This document shows positions 1-8,746 of a DNA stretch of 64,000 nt, one piece after another (positions within the stretch are counted from its first letter, which is position 1; each line of letters opens with the position of its first letter). A program made the translations under genes and the position numbers. This stretch comes from Pseudomonadota bacterium (GTDB taxonomy: Bacteria; Pseudomonadota; Gammaproteobacteria; Burkholderiales; Sulfuriferulaceae). The notes beneath the pieces were generated by a model that saw only the letters and a list, made by a program, of their open reading frames with translations, was not told where the DNA came from and searched no databases. The stretch lies in assembly GCA_021801025.1 (NCBI GenBank), contig JAJYYK010000006.1:62001-126000 (forward strand), in the 5' to 3' direction.

Positions 1-105
1 GGTCTTGGTTTGCGTCGTATTAATCAAACAGTTGAGGTATTAGACACGCCATCTAACCGTGGTATGGTAAACAAAGTCTCTTATCTTCTCAAATGTGAGG
101 CATAA
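1..105 (+). CDS. rpmD: 50S ribosomal protein L30 (3' part)
   Basis: The window opens inside this gene. Frame 1 gives 34 C-terminal residues beginning [13 protein letters not shown] and ending in a TAA at 103-105, and these match the end of bacterial L30 (a family of about 60 residues). L30 is a small protein of the large ribosomal subunit. The stop codon directly abuts the rplO ATG at 106, as expected for consecutive genes of the spc operon. The 5' half lies outside the window, so its start cannot be judged. Confidence 0.93.
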   Translation, partial: GLGLRRINQTVEVLDTPSNRGMVNKVSYLLKCEA

Positions 106-540
106 ATGAAACTCAATGATTTAAATCCCGCTCCAGGCAGTAACAAAGCTTCACGTCGAGTGGGTCGTGGTATTGGTAGTGGCTTGGGTAAAACATGTGG
201 CCGTGGTCACAAAGGTCAAAAATCGCGCGCAGGTGGATTTCATAAGGTGGGTTTTGAAGGTGGTCAAATGCCGCTTCAACGCCGACTTCCTAAACGCGGT
301 TTTGTCTCTATGACTGCTGGTCATACTGTAGAAGTTTTGCTTTCTGCTTTGAACAAATTGCCAATTTCTGAAATTGACTTGCAGGTATTGAAGCTTTCTG
401 GCCTTGTGCCGATTAAGGCGCGTTCTGCTAAAGTCGTGTTGAATGGTGAAATATCTAAAGCCATTTCATTGCGCGGAATATCGGCGACTAAAGGTGCGCG
501 TGCAGCGATTGAATTGGCTGGCGGAAGTTGTCTGGAATAA
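106..540 (+). CDS. rplO: 50S ribosomal protein L15
   Basis: This is a 144-residue protein of normal L15 length. The N-terminal third carries the Gly/Arg/Lys-rich extension of the family ([18 protein letters not shown], about residues 20-37) that threads into the 23S rRNA. The compact C-terminal domain ends in [12 protein letters not shown]15 is a late assembly protein of the 50S subunit. The ATG follows the rpmD stop without a gap, and secY begins just after the rplO stop, so translation of the three genes is probably coupled. Nothing is unusual. Confidence 0.97.
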   Translation: MKLNDLNPAPGSNKASRRVGRGIGSGLGKTCGRGHKGQKSRAGGFHKVGFEGGQMPLQRRLPKRGFVSMTAGHTVEVLLSALNKLPISEIDLQVLKLSGLVPIKARSAKVVLNGEISKAISLRGISATKGARAAIELAGGSCLE

Positions 541-542
541 GA

Positions 543-1868
543 TTGGCTACCGATAATCAAATTTTGGGTGGGGCAGGGAAATACGGCGACTTAAAAAAAC
601 GCTTAATGTTCCTTTTGGGTGCATTGGTGGTGTATCGTATCGGTGCTCATATTCCTGTGCCAGGGATTGACCCTGTTGCATTGGCACATTTGTTTCGTAC
701 CCAACAGAATGGAATTTTGGGTATGTTCAATATGTTTTCCGGCGGCGCATTGTCCCGATTTACAGTTTTTGCGCTAGGAATTATGCCCTATATTTCGTCA
801 TCGATTATTATGCAATTGCTGACTGTATTATCGCCTCATCTTGAAGCGCTTAAGAAAGAGGGAGATTCGGGTCGAAAAAAAATCACCCAGTACACACGTT
901 ATGCAACGGTGGTGCTGGCGTTATTTCAAGGTTTTGGTATTGCTCTGGCACTTGAATCGCAAGCGGGCTTGGTGATTGACCCTGGTTTTGCTTTTCGTAT
1001 GACAACTGTTGTAACTCTGGTCGCTGGCACCATGTTTTTGATGTGGTTGGGTGAGCAAATTACCGAGCGTGGTTTAGGTAATGGCATCTCAATGATTATC
1101 TTTTCGGGTATTGTTGCTGGGTTGCCGCATGCGATAGGTGGAACTCTGGAGTTAACGTCTACTGGCGCGTTTTCAATTCCTGTGGTGATGCTGTTATTTG
1201 CGGTGGTAGTGCTGGTAACAGGTTTGGTTGTTTTTGTAGAACGTGGACAGAGAAAAATACCTGTCAATTATGCAAAGCGACAAGTCGGAAATAAAATGTA
1301 TGGCGGGCAGAGTTCTTATTTACCGCTGAAGCTGAATGTTTCAGGTGTGATTCCTCCGATTTTCGCGTCAAGTATTATTTTGTTTCCTGCGACTTTGGCG
1401 GGTTGGTTCGGTAGCTATCCAGGCATGTCCTGGTTAAAAGATATTTCTGGGGCTTTGTCACCGGGCCAACCAATTTACGTGTTACTGTATGCGACCGCAA
1501 TTATTGTGTTTACCTTTGTTTATATGGCATTGGTTTTTAACCCGAAAGAGACTGCGGACAATTTGAAGAAAAGTGGTGCTTTTGTACCTGGTATTCGTCC
1601 CGGTGACCAAACAGCACGTTATATCGATAAAATATTAACTCGTTTAACGATGATCGGTGCAATTTATATTACATTGGTTTGCTTGGTGCCGGAATTTTTG
1701 ATTGTAAAATTTAACGCGCCATTTTATTTTGGCGGTACTTCACTGCTGATTATTGTGGTGGTGACAATGGATTTTATTTCTCAGGTGCAGGCTTACTTAA
1801 TGACCCATCAGTATGAAGGCTTGCTAAAAAAAGCAAATTTTAAATCAAATGCTTATGGATCTCGTTAA
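543..1868 (+). CDS. secY: Protein translocase subunit SecY
   Basis: SecY is the channel-forming inner-membrane subunit of the SecYEG translocon. The reading frame codes about 441 residues with ten hydrophobic spans, the early loop HIPVPGIDP and the conserved cytoplasmic loop [14 protein letters not shown] near residue 233. I place the start at the TTG at 543, because it gives the usual betaproteobacterial N-terminus MATDNQ and has GGAATAAG (533-540) upstream. A TTG at 528 inside rplO is the only other in-frame choice and would add five residues. A TTG start on an essential gene is less common than ATG. The gene sits in the usual rplO-secY-infA order. Confidence 0.96.
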   Translation: MATDNQILGGAGKYGDLKKRLMFLLGALVVYRIGAHIPVPGIDPVALAHLFRTQQNGILGMFNMFSGGALSRFTVFALGIMPYISSSIIMQLLTVLSPHLEALKKEGDSGRKKITQYTRYATVVLALFQGFGIALALESQAGLVIDPGFAFRMTTVVTLVAGTMFLMWLGEQITERGLGNGISMIIFSGIVAGLPHAIGGTLELTSTGAFSIPVVMLLFAVVVLVTGLVVFVERGQRKIPVNYAKRQVGNKMYGGQSSYLPLKLNVSGVIPPIFASSIILFPATLAGWFGSYPGMSWLKDISGALSPGQPIYVLLYATAIIVFTFVYMALVFNPKETADNLKKSGAFVPGIRPGDQTARYIDKILTRLTMIGAIYITLVCLVPEFLIVKFNAPFYFGGTSLLIIVVVTMDFISQVQAYLMTHQYEGLLKKANFKSNAYGSR

Positions 1869-1888
1869 GCGATGGAAGGTTAAGCAGT

Positions 1889-2107
1889 ATGTCTAAAGAA
1901 GACATCATCCAGATGCAGGGCGAAATTCTGGAAACGTTACCGAATGCCATGTTTCGTGTGAAATTAGAAAATGGTCATGTTGTTTTGGGACATATTTCAG
2001 GGAAAATGCGTATGCATTATATTCGTATCTTGCCTGGTGACAAAGTGACAGTTGAGTTAACGCCTTATGATCTAACCAAAGGACGGATAACCTTCAGAGC
2101 GAAGTGA
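1889..2107 (+). CDS. infA: Translation initiation factor IF-1
   Basis: The 72 residues form a single S1-type OB fold and match IF-1 over the full length (start [15 protein letters not shown], end [10 protein letters not shown]). IF-1 blocks the ribosomal A site during initiation and modulates IF-2 and IF-3. The gene lies between secY and rpmJ, the arrangement usual in betaproteobacteria, whereas in E. coli infA is elsewhere. The 20-nt spacing to secY implies co-transcription. Confidence 0.97.
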   Translation: MSKEDIIQMQGEILETLPNAMFRVKLENGHVVLGHISGKMRMHYIRILPGDKVTVELTPYDLTKGRITFRAK

Positions 2108-2209
2108 TATCAGTTAATTGGTTATTGTTTGCGGTATGAATGAAACAGATTTTGATTGAGCGCGTTTTATTTTGTGCTTTATGTGTGGTTGAAGTGTAAG
2201 GGGACTGAG

Positions 2210-2323
2210 ATGAGAGTTCAGGCATCAGTAAAAAAAGTGTGTCGTAAGTGTAAAATTGTACGTCGCAAAGGAGTTGTTCGAGTGATTTGTGAAGAGCCAC
2301 GGCATAAGCAACGCCAAGGTTAA
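2210..2323 (+). CDS. rpmJ: 50S ribosomal protein L36
   Basis: A 37-codon gene (ATG 2210, TAA 2321-2323) gives the smallest ribosomal protein of the 50S subunit. The zinc ligands of the C+ form are present: Cys11, Cys14, Cys27 and His32 (C-x2-C-x12-C-x4-H). It begins [15 protein letters not shown] preceding GGGACTGAG may serve as ribosome-binding site. The 102-nt gap after infA holds no other gene. Retention of all four zinc ligands means the cell makes the zinc-dependent form here; no zinc-free paralogue is visible in this window. Confidence 0.95.
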   Translation: MRVQASVKKVCRKCKIVRRKGVVRVICEEPRHKQRQG

Positions 2324-2379
2324 TACACAGGTTGTGTTTTTTATATTATAATTGAATGTTCTGAGTTCGGAGTTAGTCA

Positions 2380-2742
2380 ATGGCTCGTATTGCCGGGGTA
2401 AATATACCCAATCATCAGCATGCAGATGTTGCCTTAACAGCAATTTATGGTATCGGACGTGTTACCGCGCAAAAAATCTGTGTGGCTGCCGGTATTATCT
2501 GTTCTACAAAGATTAAGGACTTGACGGATGCTGATATGGAACGGCTCCGTGAAGGTGTAGCCAAACATACCGTTGAAGGTGATTTGCGTCGTGAAGTCAC
2601 GATGAATATCAAACGCTTGATGGATATGGGCTGTTATCGTGGGCTGAGACACCGTCGAGGTTTGCCGCTGCGAGGTCAACGCACGCGAACCAATGCCCGG
2701 ACCCGAAAAGGTCCTAAAAAAGCAGTACGCGCTTCCAAATAA
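2380..2742 (+). CDS. rpsM: 30S ribosomal protein S13
   Basis: This 120-residue protein starts [20 protein letters not shown], the typical S13 opening. It continues through a helix-two-turn-helix and ends in the basic tail ([16 protein letters not shown]) that reaches toward the P-site tRNA and contacts 50S bridge elements. It is the first gene of the alpha-operon group S13-S11-S4-alpha-L17. In E. coli that operon is repressed by S4 binding to the leader; whether the 56-nt leader here can do this was not tested. Confidence 0.97.
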   Translation: MARIAGVNIPNHQHADVALTAIYGIGRVTAQKICVAAGIICSTKIKDLTDADMERLREGVAKHTVEGDLRREVTMNIKRLMDMGCYRGLRHRRGLPLRGQRTRTNARTRKGPKKAVRASK

Positions 2743-2752
2743 AGGTTAATTC

Positions 2753-3142
2753 ATGGCTAAAGCTAATATTAGAGTTCGTAAAAAAGTTAAAAAGAATGTT
2801 GCGGAAGGCATCGCGCACATTCATGCTTCTTTTAACAATACGATTGTTACCATTACTGATCGTCAGGGGAATGCCTTGTCTTGGGCAACCTCAGGTGGCG
2901 CCGGTTTTAAAGGTTCACGCAAGAGCACCCCTTTTGCTGCGCAGATTGCTGCTGAAAATGCTGGTAAGCTTGCCCAAGAGTGCGGTGTCAAGAATCTTGA
3001 AGTGCTCATTAAAGGACCTGGTCCTGGTCGTGAATCAGCAGTCAGAGCACTGAATAATGCAGGTTTTAAAATTACCAGCATCGCTGATGTGACACCCGTT
3101 CCACATAACGGTTGCCGTCCTCCCAAAAAGCGTCGTATCTAA
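2753..3142 (+). CDS. rpsK: 30S ribosomal protein S11
   Basis: The 129 residues match S11 throughout. They include the central [20 protein letters not shown] region, the [13 protein letters not shown] loop and the C-terminal [13 protein letters not shown] that binds 16S rRNA on the platform. The gene is 10 nt after rpsM and 15 nt before rpsD, consistent with one transcript. The length equals the family norm and I see no oddities. Confidence 0.97.
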   Translation: MAKANIRVRKKVKKNVAEGIAHIHASFNNTIVTITDRQGNALSWATSGGAGFKGSRKSTPFAAQIAAENAGKLAQECGVKNLEVLIKGPGPGRESAVRALNNAGFKITSIADVTPVPHNGCRPPKKRRI

Positions 3143-3157
3143 GCAGGAGTTTTATCT

Positions 3158-3787
3158 GTGGCTAGAAATTTAGACCCAAAATGCCGTCAATGTCGCCGTG
3201 AAGGCGAGAAGCTGTTTCTAAAAGGCGAAAAATGTTTTACAGAAAAATGTTCTGTTGAACGTAGAGCTTATCCGCCAGGCCAGCATGGACAAAAGAAGAA
3301 TAATCGCCTTTCTGATTACGGCGTGCAATTACGTGAAAAGCAAAAATTACGCCGCACATATGGCGTGCTTGAGCACCAATTTCGTGGCATCTATAAAGAA
3401 GCCGATCGTAAGCGTGGCGTAACAGGCGAAAACTTGCTTCAGTTGCTTGAAAGCCGTCTTGATACGGTGGCTTATCGCATGGGTTTTGGAGCGTCTCGTG
3501 CTGAGTCGCGTCAGGTTGTGCGTCATAACAGCATATTGGTCAATGGTAAACGGGTTAATATTCCTTCTTATCTTGTCAAGCCAGGTGATGTGGTTGAGGT
3601 ACGTGAACAGTCGCGTGCACAATTGCGTATCAAGGGTGCTTTGCAAGCTGCCGCTCAGCGTGGATTTCCTGAGTGGATTGAGGTAAATACAATCGAAATG
3701 AAGGGTACGTTTAAGGCTGTACCTATTCGTTCAGAATTGCCTGCGACAATCAACGAGCATCTTGTGGTTGAGTTGTACTCTAAGTAA
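3158..3787 (+). CDS. rpsD: 30S ribosomal protein S4
   Basis: This primary 16S-rRNA-binding protein has 209 residues. The N-terminal domain has four cysteines at 9, 12, 26 and 31 (C-x2-C-x13-C-x4-C), the zinc-binding C+ form, unlike E. coli S4, which lacks them. The S4 RNA-binding domain spans about residues 98-165. Translation starts at a GTG (3158) behind a good Shine-Dalgarno, GCAGGAG (3143-3149). In enterobacteria S4 is the autogenous repressor of this operon. Confidence 0.97.
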   Translation: MARNLDPKCRQCRREGEKLFLKGEKCFTEKCSVERRAYPPGQHGQKKNNRLSDYGVQLREKQKLRRTYGVLEHQFRGIYKEADRKRGVTGENLLQLLESRLDTVAYRMGFGASRAESRQVVRHNSILVNGKRVNIPSYLVKPGDVVEVREQSRAQLRIKGALQAAAQRGFPEWIEVNTIEMKGTFKAVPIRSELPATINEHLVVELYSK

Positions 3788-3817
3788 TTCGTTGTCAGAC
3801 CATAAGGCGAACCATTT

Positions 3818-4804
3818 ATGTTAAGTACCACTGATGATCTTTTAAAACCTCGTATTATCGAGGTTGAATCTATATCTCCACTACGTGCGCGTGTGGTGAT
3901 GGAACCGTTTGAACGGGGCTATGGCCACACGCTTGCAAGTTCTTTGCGTCGTGTCTTGCTGTCTTCAATGCCTGGTGCTGCACCGACTGAAATTACCATT
4001 TCTGGCGTCCTGCACGAATACTCTACGATTGAGGGTGTGCAGGAAGATGTGGTCGATATTTTACTTAATCTCAAAGGGTTGGCATTAAAGCTTAATCATC
4101 GTTCAGAAGCTATTTTGAAGTTATCCAAATCGGTCGAAGGTCCTGTACTTGCATCCGATATTGATGTTGGCCATGACGTTGAAATTGTTGACCCAAATTA
4201 TGTGATTGCTCACCTGAATAAGGGTGGTAAATTAGATATGGAGATTAAGGTGCAGCAAGGCCGTGGTTATCAACCGGTTGCTGCTCGTCGTCCTCTGAAT
4301 GATGAAACGCACGCTATTGGCGTTATTCAACTGGATGCATCGTTTAGTCCAATTCGACGTGTTTCTTATTCAGTTGAAAGCGCGCGTGTCGAACAGCGTA
4401 CTGACCTGGATAAGTTGATACTTGATGTTGAAACCAATGGAACGGTTGATCCTGAAGAAGCTGTACGGTATGCGGCACGTGTTCTTGTTGAACAATTAAG
4501 CTTGTTTGCAGAACTGAAAGGTACGCCAGCTGCTTCAGAGTCTCCTAAATCGCCTCAAGTTGACCCTATGTTGTTGCGTCCGGTAGATGATCTTGAATTA
4601 ACGGTTCGCTCTGCAAACTGTTTGAAGGCCGAAAATATCTATTATATCGGTGATTTAATTCAGCGATCTGAAAATGAATTACTTAAAACACCCAACCTTG
4701 GTCGTAAATCTTTGAATGAAATTAAGGATGTTCTTGCTTCAAAAGGTTTGAGTTTGGGTATGAAACTGGCAAATTGGCCACCAGCTGGCCTGGAAAAGCC
4801 TTAA
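3818..4804 (+). CDS. rpoA: DNA-directed RNA polymerase subunit alpha
   Basis: The 328-residue protein has the two expected domains. The N-terminal dimerisation and assembly domain (about 1-235) includes [20 protein letters not shown]. After a flexible linker, the C-terminal domain (about 250-328) carries the DNA/activator contact motif [10 protein letters not shown] and the helix-hairpin segment [13 protein letters not shown]. The C-terminal domain binds UP elements and activators. The gene follows rpsD by 30 nt and precedes rplQ, the canonical order. Confidence 0.98.
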   Translation: MLSTTDDLLKPRIIEVESISPLRARVVMEPFERGYGHTLASSLRRVLLSSMPGAAPTEITISGVLHEYSTIEGVQEDVVDILLNLKGLALKLNHRSEAILKLSKSVEGPVLASDIDVGHDVEIVDPNYVIAHLNKGGKLDMEIKVQQGRGYQPVAARRPLNDETHAIGVIQLDASFSPIRRVSYSVESARVEQRTDLDKLILDVETNGTVDPEEAVRYAARVLVEQLSLFAELKGTPAASESPKSPQVDPMLLRPVDDLELTVRSANCLKAENIYYIGDLIQRSENELLKTPNLGRKSLNEIKDVLASKGLSLGMKLANWPPAGLEKP

Positions 4805-4829
4805 TTATTAATTATAAGGAATACAAATC

Positions 4830-5210
4830 ATGCGCCATCGCCTTGCCAATCGCAAGTTGAATCGCACGAGCAGTCACCGTGCTGCTCTGTTACGTAATTT
4901 AACCAATGCGCTTTTGCGTCACGAAGCAATCCGTACGACGCTTCCTAAAGCCAAGGAACTACGCCGTTTTGCTGAACCTATGATTACTTTGGCTAAAACA
5001 CCCACACTGGCAAATCATCGTTTGGCTTTTAATCGTCTTCGTGACCGTGAAATGGTTGTTAAGCTTTTTGATGAGTTGGGCCCGCGTTTTAAATCGCGGC
5101 CAGGTGGTTATTTGCGTATATTGAAATTTGGCTATCGTCCTGGTGACAATGCACCTATGGCGTTAATTGAAATGGTAGATCGTCCAAATATTGAAATAGC
5201 GGCTGAGTGA
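4830..5210 (+). CDS. rplQ: 50S ribosomal protein L17
   Basis: This 126-residue L17 opens [20 protein letters not shown] and contains the conserved [19 protein letters not shown] segment. It is the last gene of the alpha operon. A spacer of about 280 nt follows before the next gene, so the operon most likely ends there, although I see no clean stem plus U-run directly behind the stop codon. Confidence 0.97.
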   Translation: MRHRLANRKLNRTSSHRAALLRNLTNALLRHEAIRTTLPKAKELRRFAEPMITLAKTPTLANHRLAFNRLRDREMVVKLFDELGPRFKSRPGGYLRILKFGYRPGDNAPMALIEMVDRPNIEIAAE

Positions 5211-5492
5211 TCTTTTGATATTTTTAGTGTGGGTCGTGGGATATTGTGAAAAGACTTACTCAGAATTTTTCGATACCTCGCTTGGCGATATTGCAATTTT
5301 ATTGTTGAAAAACAGCGCATTTATTTTGAAGCAGATTTGACCGCTCTAACGGGCGCATAAAAAGTAAAAGTTAAAATGGCTATAATTTTAATGCGTATTT
5401 TGCATTTATTTTATAGCCAATTTTATGAAATATATGCTGTATGTTTGGGGCCTTAACACGACTAAGTCTTGATCTAATTGCTTTAATCTGTA

Positions 5493-5567
5493 GCCCGGTT
5501 AGTTCTAGTGGTAAAACAAGGCACTCGTAACGCTTAGTCGTCAGTTCGATTCTGACACCGGGCACCA
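5493..5567 (+). tRNA. tRNA-Thr (anticodon CGU), atypical stems
   Basis: A 75-nt cloverleaf with an encoded CCA end. The acceptor stem is GCCCGGT/ACCGGGC, discriminator A. The D-arm is GTTC/AAAC around TAGTGGTA, and the anticodon loop CTCGTAA places CGT at 5526-5528. The T-arm is GTCAG/CTGAC around TTCGATT. Threonyl identity features (G1-C72, C2-G71, G35, U36) are present. Two pairs are poor: C13/A22 in the D-stem and A31/C39 at the base of the anticodon loop. It would read ACG, a codon that a UGU tRNA can also read. It could be functional or degenerating. Confidence 0.85.
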
Positions 5568-5593
5568 CTGACCAGTTTCAAGTTTTTTATATT

Positions 5594-5632
5594 ACCCGCA
5601 AGCCTTTCAAGATTAGGTTTGCGGGTTTTTTA
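5594..5632 (+). terminator. Rho-independent terminator after tRNA-Thr
   Basis: The left arm ACCCGCAAGCCT (5594-5605) pairs with AGGTTTGCGGGT (5615-5626) over 12 bp with one G-U pair. The loop has 9 nt and a run of T follows. It stands 26 nt behind the tRNA CCA end and is a textbook intrinsic terminator for the tRNA transcript. Confidence 0.9.
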
Positions 5633-5646
5633 TTTTTACCTTTTTT

Positions 5647-5727
5647 CCTTGCGGGTTTAAAACCCCGGACTTCAGGCCGGCAGGAGCGCCGAACCCCGCC
5701 CTGAAGGCCGGTGACCTCATTGCTGGC
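5647..5727. repeat. Dispersed GC-rich palindromic repeat, copy 1
   Basis: This segment matches 53782-53882 closely. Both share a TTTAAAACCCCGG block, then a short palindrome around CTTCAGG, then CAGGAGCGCCGAACCCCG, then a CTGAAGGCCGGTGACCTC block ending TTGCTGGC. Copy 1 lacks about 20 bases present in the middle of copy 2. The inverted CCGGCCTTCAGG-type units can form hairpins, which resembles REP-type intergenic elements. It lies between the tRNA terminator and the exporter operon. Confidence 0.75.
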
Positions 5728-5850
5728 TGATACAGGTCTTGTGCTATTTCGTATTTTTGTAATAACAGTTGACCCTTACAATTTTGAAGGCTAGAGTGAT
5801 CTGGCATATGACGTACTGTCTGGGAAACATCTCTGTGGAGCTGAAATGCA

Positions 5851-6987
5851 ATGTATGGCATTTTGAAGATTGCATACAAACTCCTGGTCAATGATAAAGG
5901 GAAATTTGTTGCTTTGCTGGTCGGGATAACCTTCGCTGTATTCCTGATGGTGATGATGACGTCGATGTTTGCCGGTATTCTGACCAGATCTTCTTCCACC
6001 ATACTGAATGTTGGTGCCAAGGTGTGGGTGATGGATCCTGCCGTCACCACACCTGCAAGCAGTATTCCTATGCCGGATTATGTGGTGGATGCTGTACGTA
6101 GCATAAAGGGTGTGAAATACGCGGTGCCGCTCTATTCTGGCGGCGCACTGGTTAAGCTTCGTAGTGGAGCCTATCAGGCAGTGACTGTGATTGGTTTAGA
6201 TGATCCCTCTTTATTCGGAAGACCAGAACTCGTTGCTGGACAAATCAAAGACATTTACGCAGAAAATGCGTTTATCGTTGTGGAAGATGCCGAATTCCAA
6301 AAACTCGAAAACCCAAAGCTTGGCACCACATTTGAAATTAATGATCATCAGGGTGTTGTTGTCGGATTGGCGAAAGTCGTAAGTGCCGGCTTGTTCGGAA
6401 TCCCGACCCTCTATACCACCTACAACCGGGCAATTACTTATATCCCTTCCACAAGATTTACAGCGTCGTATATTTTGGTTGAACCGAAAAGCCAACAAGA
6501 CATTCCCTATATTCAGCGGCAGGTACAAGTACTGGGCTATGAAGCGCTGACCAAAGATGAATTTATTCAAAAAATTTCCGATTTCTATAAATATAAAACG
6601 GGTCTTGGTATCAATGTGTTGGTCATGACGGTGATTAGCTTTATTGTCGGATTGTCAATTTCCGGTCAAACTTTTTATACATTTATCTTGGAAAATCTTG
6701 AAAAATTTGGTGCGATCAAAGCAATCGGGGCCAAAGGACGCCAACTGGTTTACATGATCCTGTTTCAGGCTTTATTTACTGCATTGATCGGCTATGGATT
6801 GGGGATTGGTTTGGCTGCATTATTGATTACCATCGCAAGGTCCAGAATGCCGGATTATGCAGCCATGATTACCTTTTCGAATATCTGGCTGGCTTTCATT
6901 ATGGTGCTGGTTATCGCGGGTATTTCCAGTTACATCGGCATCAGGAAAGTGATCAGGATAGAACCTTTCGATATTTTCCGGGGTTGA
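5851..6987 (+). CDS. ABC exporter permease, FtsX/DevC type
   Basis: This 378-residue inner-membrane permease has the MacB/FtsX-family layout. One membrane span lies near residues 20-43, followed by a periplasmic domain of about 200 residues. Three spans follow near 250-275, 299-330 and 343-365, ending with the family-typical IRIEPFDIFRG. The segment ENLEKFGAIKAIGAKGRQL is the cytoplasmic coupling region that contacts the ATPase. One nucleotide separates it from the ATPase gene, so the two should form the transporter core. It resembles DevC/heterocyst-glycolipid-type exporters. The substrate is unknown; a lipid, siderophore or small toxic compound is possible. Confidence 0.85.
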   Translation: MYGILKIAYKLLVNDKGKFVALLVGITFAVFLMVMMTSMFAGILTRSSSTILNVGAKVWVMDPAVTTPASSIPMPDYVVDAVRSIKGVKYAVPLYSGGALVKLRSGAYQAVTVIGLDDPSLFGRPELVAGQIKDIYAENAFIVVEDAEFQKLENPKLGTTFEINDHQGVVVGLAKVVSAGLFGIPTLYTTYNRAITYIPSTRFTASYILVEPKSQQDIPYIQRQVQVLGYEALTKDEFIQKISDFYKYKTGLGINVLVMTVISFIVGLSISGQTFYTFILENLEKFGAIKAIGAKGRQLVYMILFQALFTALIGYGLGIGLAALLITIARSRMPDYAAMITFSNIWLAFIMVLVIAGISSYIGIRKVIRIEPFDIFRG

Positions 6988-6988
6988 C

Positions 6989-7690
6989 ATGGCTAATCTG
7001 GCAATTAAGGCCAATGCATTGGTCAAATGGTTTGGTGAAGGGGAAGCCAAAACTTATGCGGTAAGAGAAGCGAGTTTTGAAGCTTTTTTTGGGGAGATTC
7101 TTTATATCGTCGGGCCTTCCGGCAGTGGTAAAACGACACTGTTAAGTATGATTTCTGGCATATTGAGACCCAATGCCGGAACGGTTGAGGTTGAAGGAAG
7201 GGATATTTGGCGTTTGAGTGACAATGAAATTGCAGATTTCAGGTTAAATAAAATTGGATTTGTTTTTCAGGACTATCATCTTTTTCCCCGATTAACAACA
7301 GTTGAGAATGTGGCGATACCACTGATATTAAAAAGGATGGATTGGAATAAAGCATTGGATGTGGCCATGCATTTTTTGGATATTGTCGGGCTCAAAGAGC
7401 GGGCGCAACTTCCTCCTGTTAAATTAAGTGGTGGGGAACAGCAACGTGTAGCCATTGCACGGGCCATGGCAAGCAACCCTGATATTCTTATCTTTGATGA
7501 GCCGACAGCATCTCTGGATGGAGATACAGGTAAACGCATCGTCGATTTCGTCAAAAAGAACATTCTGAATGAAAAACGCTGCATTGTGATCGTGACGCAC
7601 GATAACCGTATTTTTGAATATGCCGACAGAATTATGAATATGGAAGATGGAAAAATTACTGCCGTCGTGACAGCAAATGATGGCAGTTGA
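6989..7690 (+). CDS. ABC transporter ATP-binding protein (LolD/MacB/DevA type)
   Basis: This 233-residue nucleotide-binding subunit has every catalytic motif. The Walker A is GPSGSGKTT (about 42-50) and the Q-loop lies in FVFQDYHLF. The signature is LSGGEQQRVAIARA (about 145), the Walker B is ILIFDEPTASLD (about 165) and the H-loop is VTHD (about 202). Length and motif spacing fit the MacB/LolD group, which drives FtsX-type permeases mechanically. It lies directly behind the permease gene and should energise it. A long hairpin follows in the 87-nt gap before the adaptor gene. Confidence 0.9.
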   Translation: MANLAIKANALVKWFGEGEAKTYAVREASFEAFFGEILYIVGPSGSGKTTLLSMISGILRPNAGTVEVEGRDIWRLSDNEIADFRLNKIGFVFQDYHLFPRLTTVENVAIPLILKRMDWNKALDVAMHFLDIVGLKERAQLPPVKLSGGEQQRVAIARAMASNPDILIFDEPTASLDGDTGKRIVDFVKKNILNEKRCIVIVTHDNRIFEYADRIMNMEDGKITAVVTANDGS

Positions 7691-7693
7691 TTG

Positions 7694-7730
7694 TTGTTCA
7701 TCATGCCCCTGAGACCGGGGCATTGAACAA
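7694..7730 (+). other. Strong intra-operon hairpin
   Basis: TTGTTCA (7694-7700) and ATGCCCC (7703-7709) pair with GGGGCAT (7717-7723) and TGAACAA (7724-7730), leaving a 2-nt bulge and the 7-nt loop TGAGACC. The 14 bp are perfect apart from the bulge. No T-run follows, so it is not a typical terminator. It may limit read-through, set the ATPase/adaptor ratio or protect the upstream mRNA. Confidence 0.7.
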
Positions 7731-7777
7731 GCACTGACAGTTTCGTCCACTGTCATTTTCAGGTTAAGGGGCTTCGT

Positions 7778-8746
7778 ATGAGAAATAAGCTATTATTTGC
7801 GCTTGCAATTTTAGGGTTATTGGCCGGACTGGTCGGCGCCTATTTATCCGGTATTCAAAAAAAGCCTCAACCCCCTGTATTTACCCCTGCATCCAATCCT
7901 TATGGTCAAGGTATTTATGCTGATGGCATTATTGAGAGCGATCAGTTGAATGGTGAAAATATCAATATTTATCCCGAGGTGGCTGGAAATATTACTCAAA
8001 TTTTGGTCAGCGAAGGTGAGCAGATCAGGCGAGGCACACCATTACTGAAGCTGGATGATACGGTACAAAGAGCGACCACTGAGCAACAAAAAGCTCAGAC
8101 AGAAACAGCCTTGGCCCAGATCGCGCAAGCAGCTGCTAATCTCAAAAATGTACAGGATCAACTGGATAAGCAGAATAGATCGTACCAGCTTGATCCAAGA
8201 TCGGTGAGTAAAGATGTGCTGGATGACGCGAAAAATGCTGTCTTGATTGCACAAACCAATTTGAATGTTGCCAGAAAACAATATATTGCAGCAATAAAAG
8301 CTTACCAGGCAGCCAATGAGTTACTGTCTAAATTCACACTGAAATCCCCCCAGGATGGGGTGGTGTTAGCCATCAAGGCCGCTGTTGGCAGTTACGTCTC
8401 GACGCAAGGCACTTATGGCACCTATACGGAAGGGTTCAACCCTGTTCTGGTGATGGGTAGCACGCAGTCAACTTTGGAGGTGCGTTGTTATATTGACGAA
8501 ATCCTCATCCAGCGGTTACCTGTGTTATCTAAAATACGGGCGAAAATGTTTATTCGTGGTACAAATATTAATGTTCCACTGGAGTTTGTGCGAGTGCAAC
8601 CCTATGTGTCACCTAAAATAGAATTGTCTGATCAACGGACTGAGCGGGTTGATGTGCGCGTGCTACCGGTTATTTTCAAATTCAAAAATCCAAAAAATTC
8701 GTCACTTTACCCTGGGCAATTGGTGGATATTTATGTTGGTGAATAA
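7778..8746 (+). CDS. HlyD-family periplasmic adaptor (membrane fusion protein)
   Basis: The 322-residue adaptor has an N-terminal membrane anchor (about 5-24), then the first half of a lipoyl-like domain (IYPEVAGNITQILVSEGEQI). A coiled-coil hairpin follows (about 95-175), then the second lipoyl half (TLKSPQDGVVLAI) and a beta-barrel region ending PGQLVDIYVGE. Such proteins link an inner-membrane pump to an outer-membrane channel. A Shine-Dalgarno AAGGGG (7765-7770) supports the ATG at 7778. The gene sits between the ABC core and the outer-membrane factor, completing a DevBCA/MacAB-style set. Confidence 0.88.
   Translation: MRNKLLFALAILGLLAGLVGAYLSGIQKKPQPPVFTPASNPYGQGIYADGIIESDQLNGENINIYPEVAGNITQILVSEGEQIRRGTPLLKLDDTVQRATTEQQKAQTETALAQIAQAAANLKNVQDQLDKQNRSYQLDPRSVSKDVLDDAKNAVLIAQTNLNVARKQYIAAIKAYQAANELLSKFTLKSPQDGVVLAIKAAVGSYVSTQGTYGTYTEGFNPVLVMGSTQSTLEVRCYIDEILIQRLPVLSKIRAKMFIRGTNINVPLEFVRVQPYVSPKIELSDQRTERVDVRVLPVIFKFKNPKNSSLYPGQLVDIYVGE

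Noticed and set aside
5380-5568. Minus-strand frame of 62 codons
   Set aside because: It is the antisense translation of tRNA-Thr, a common artefact.
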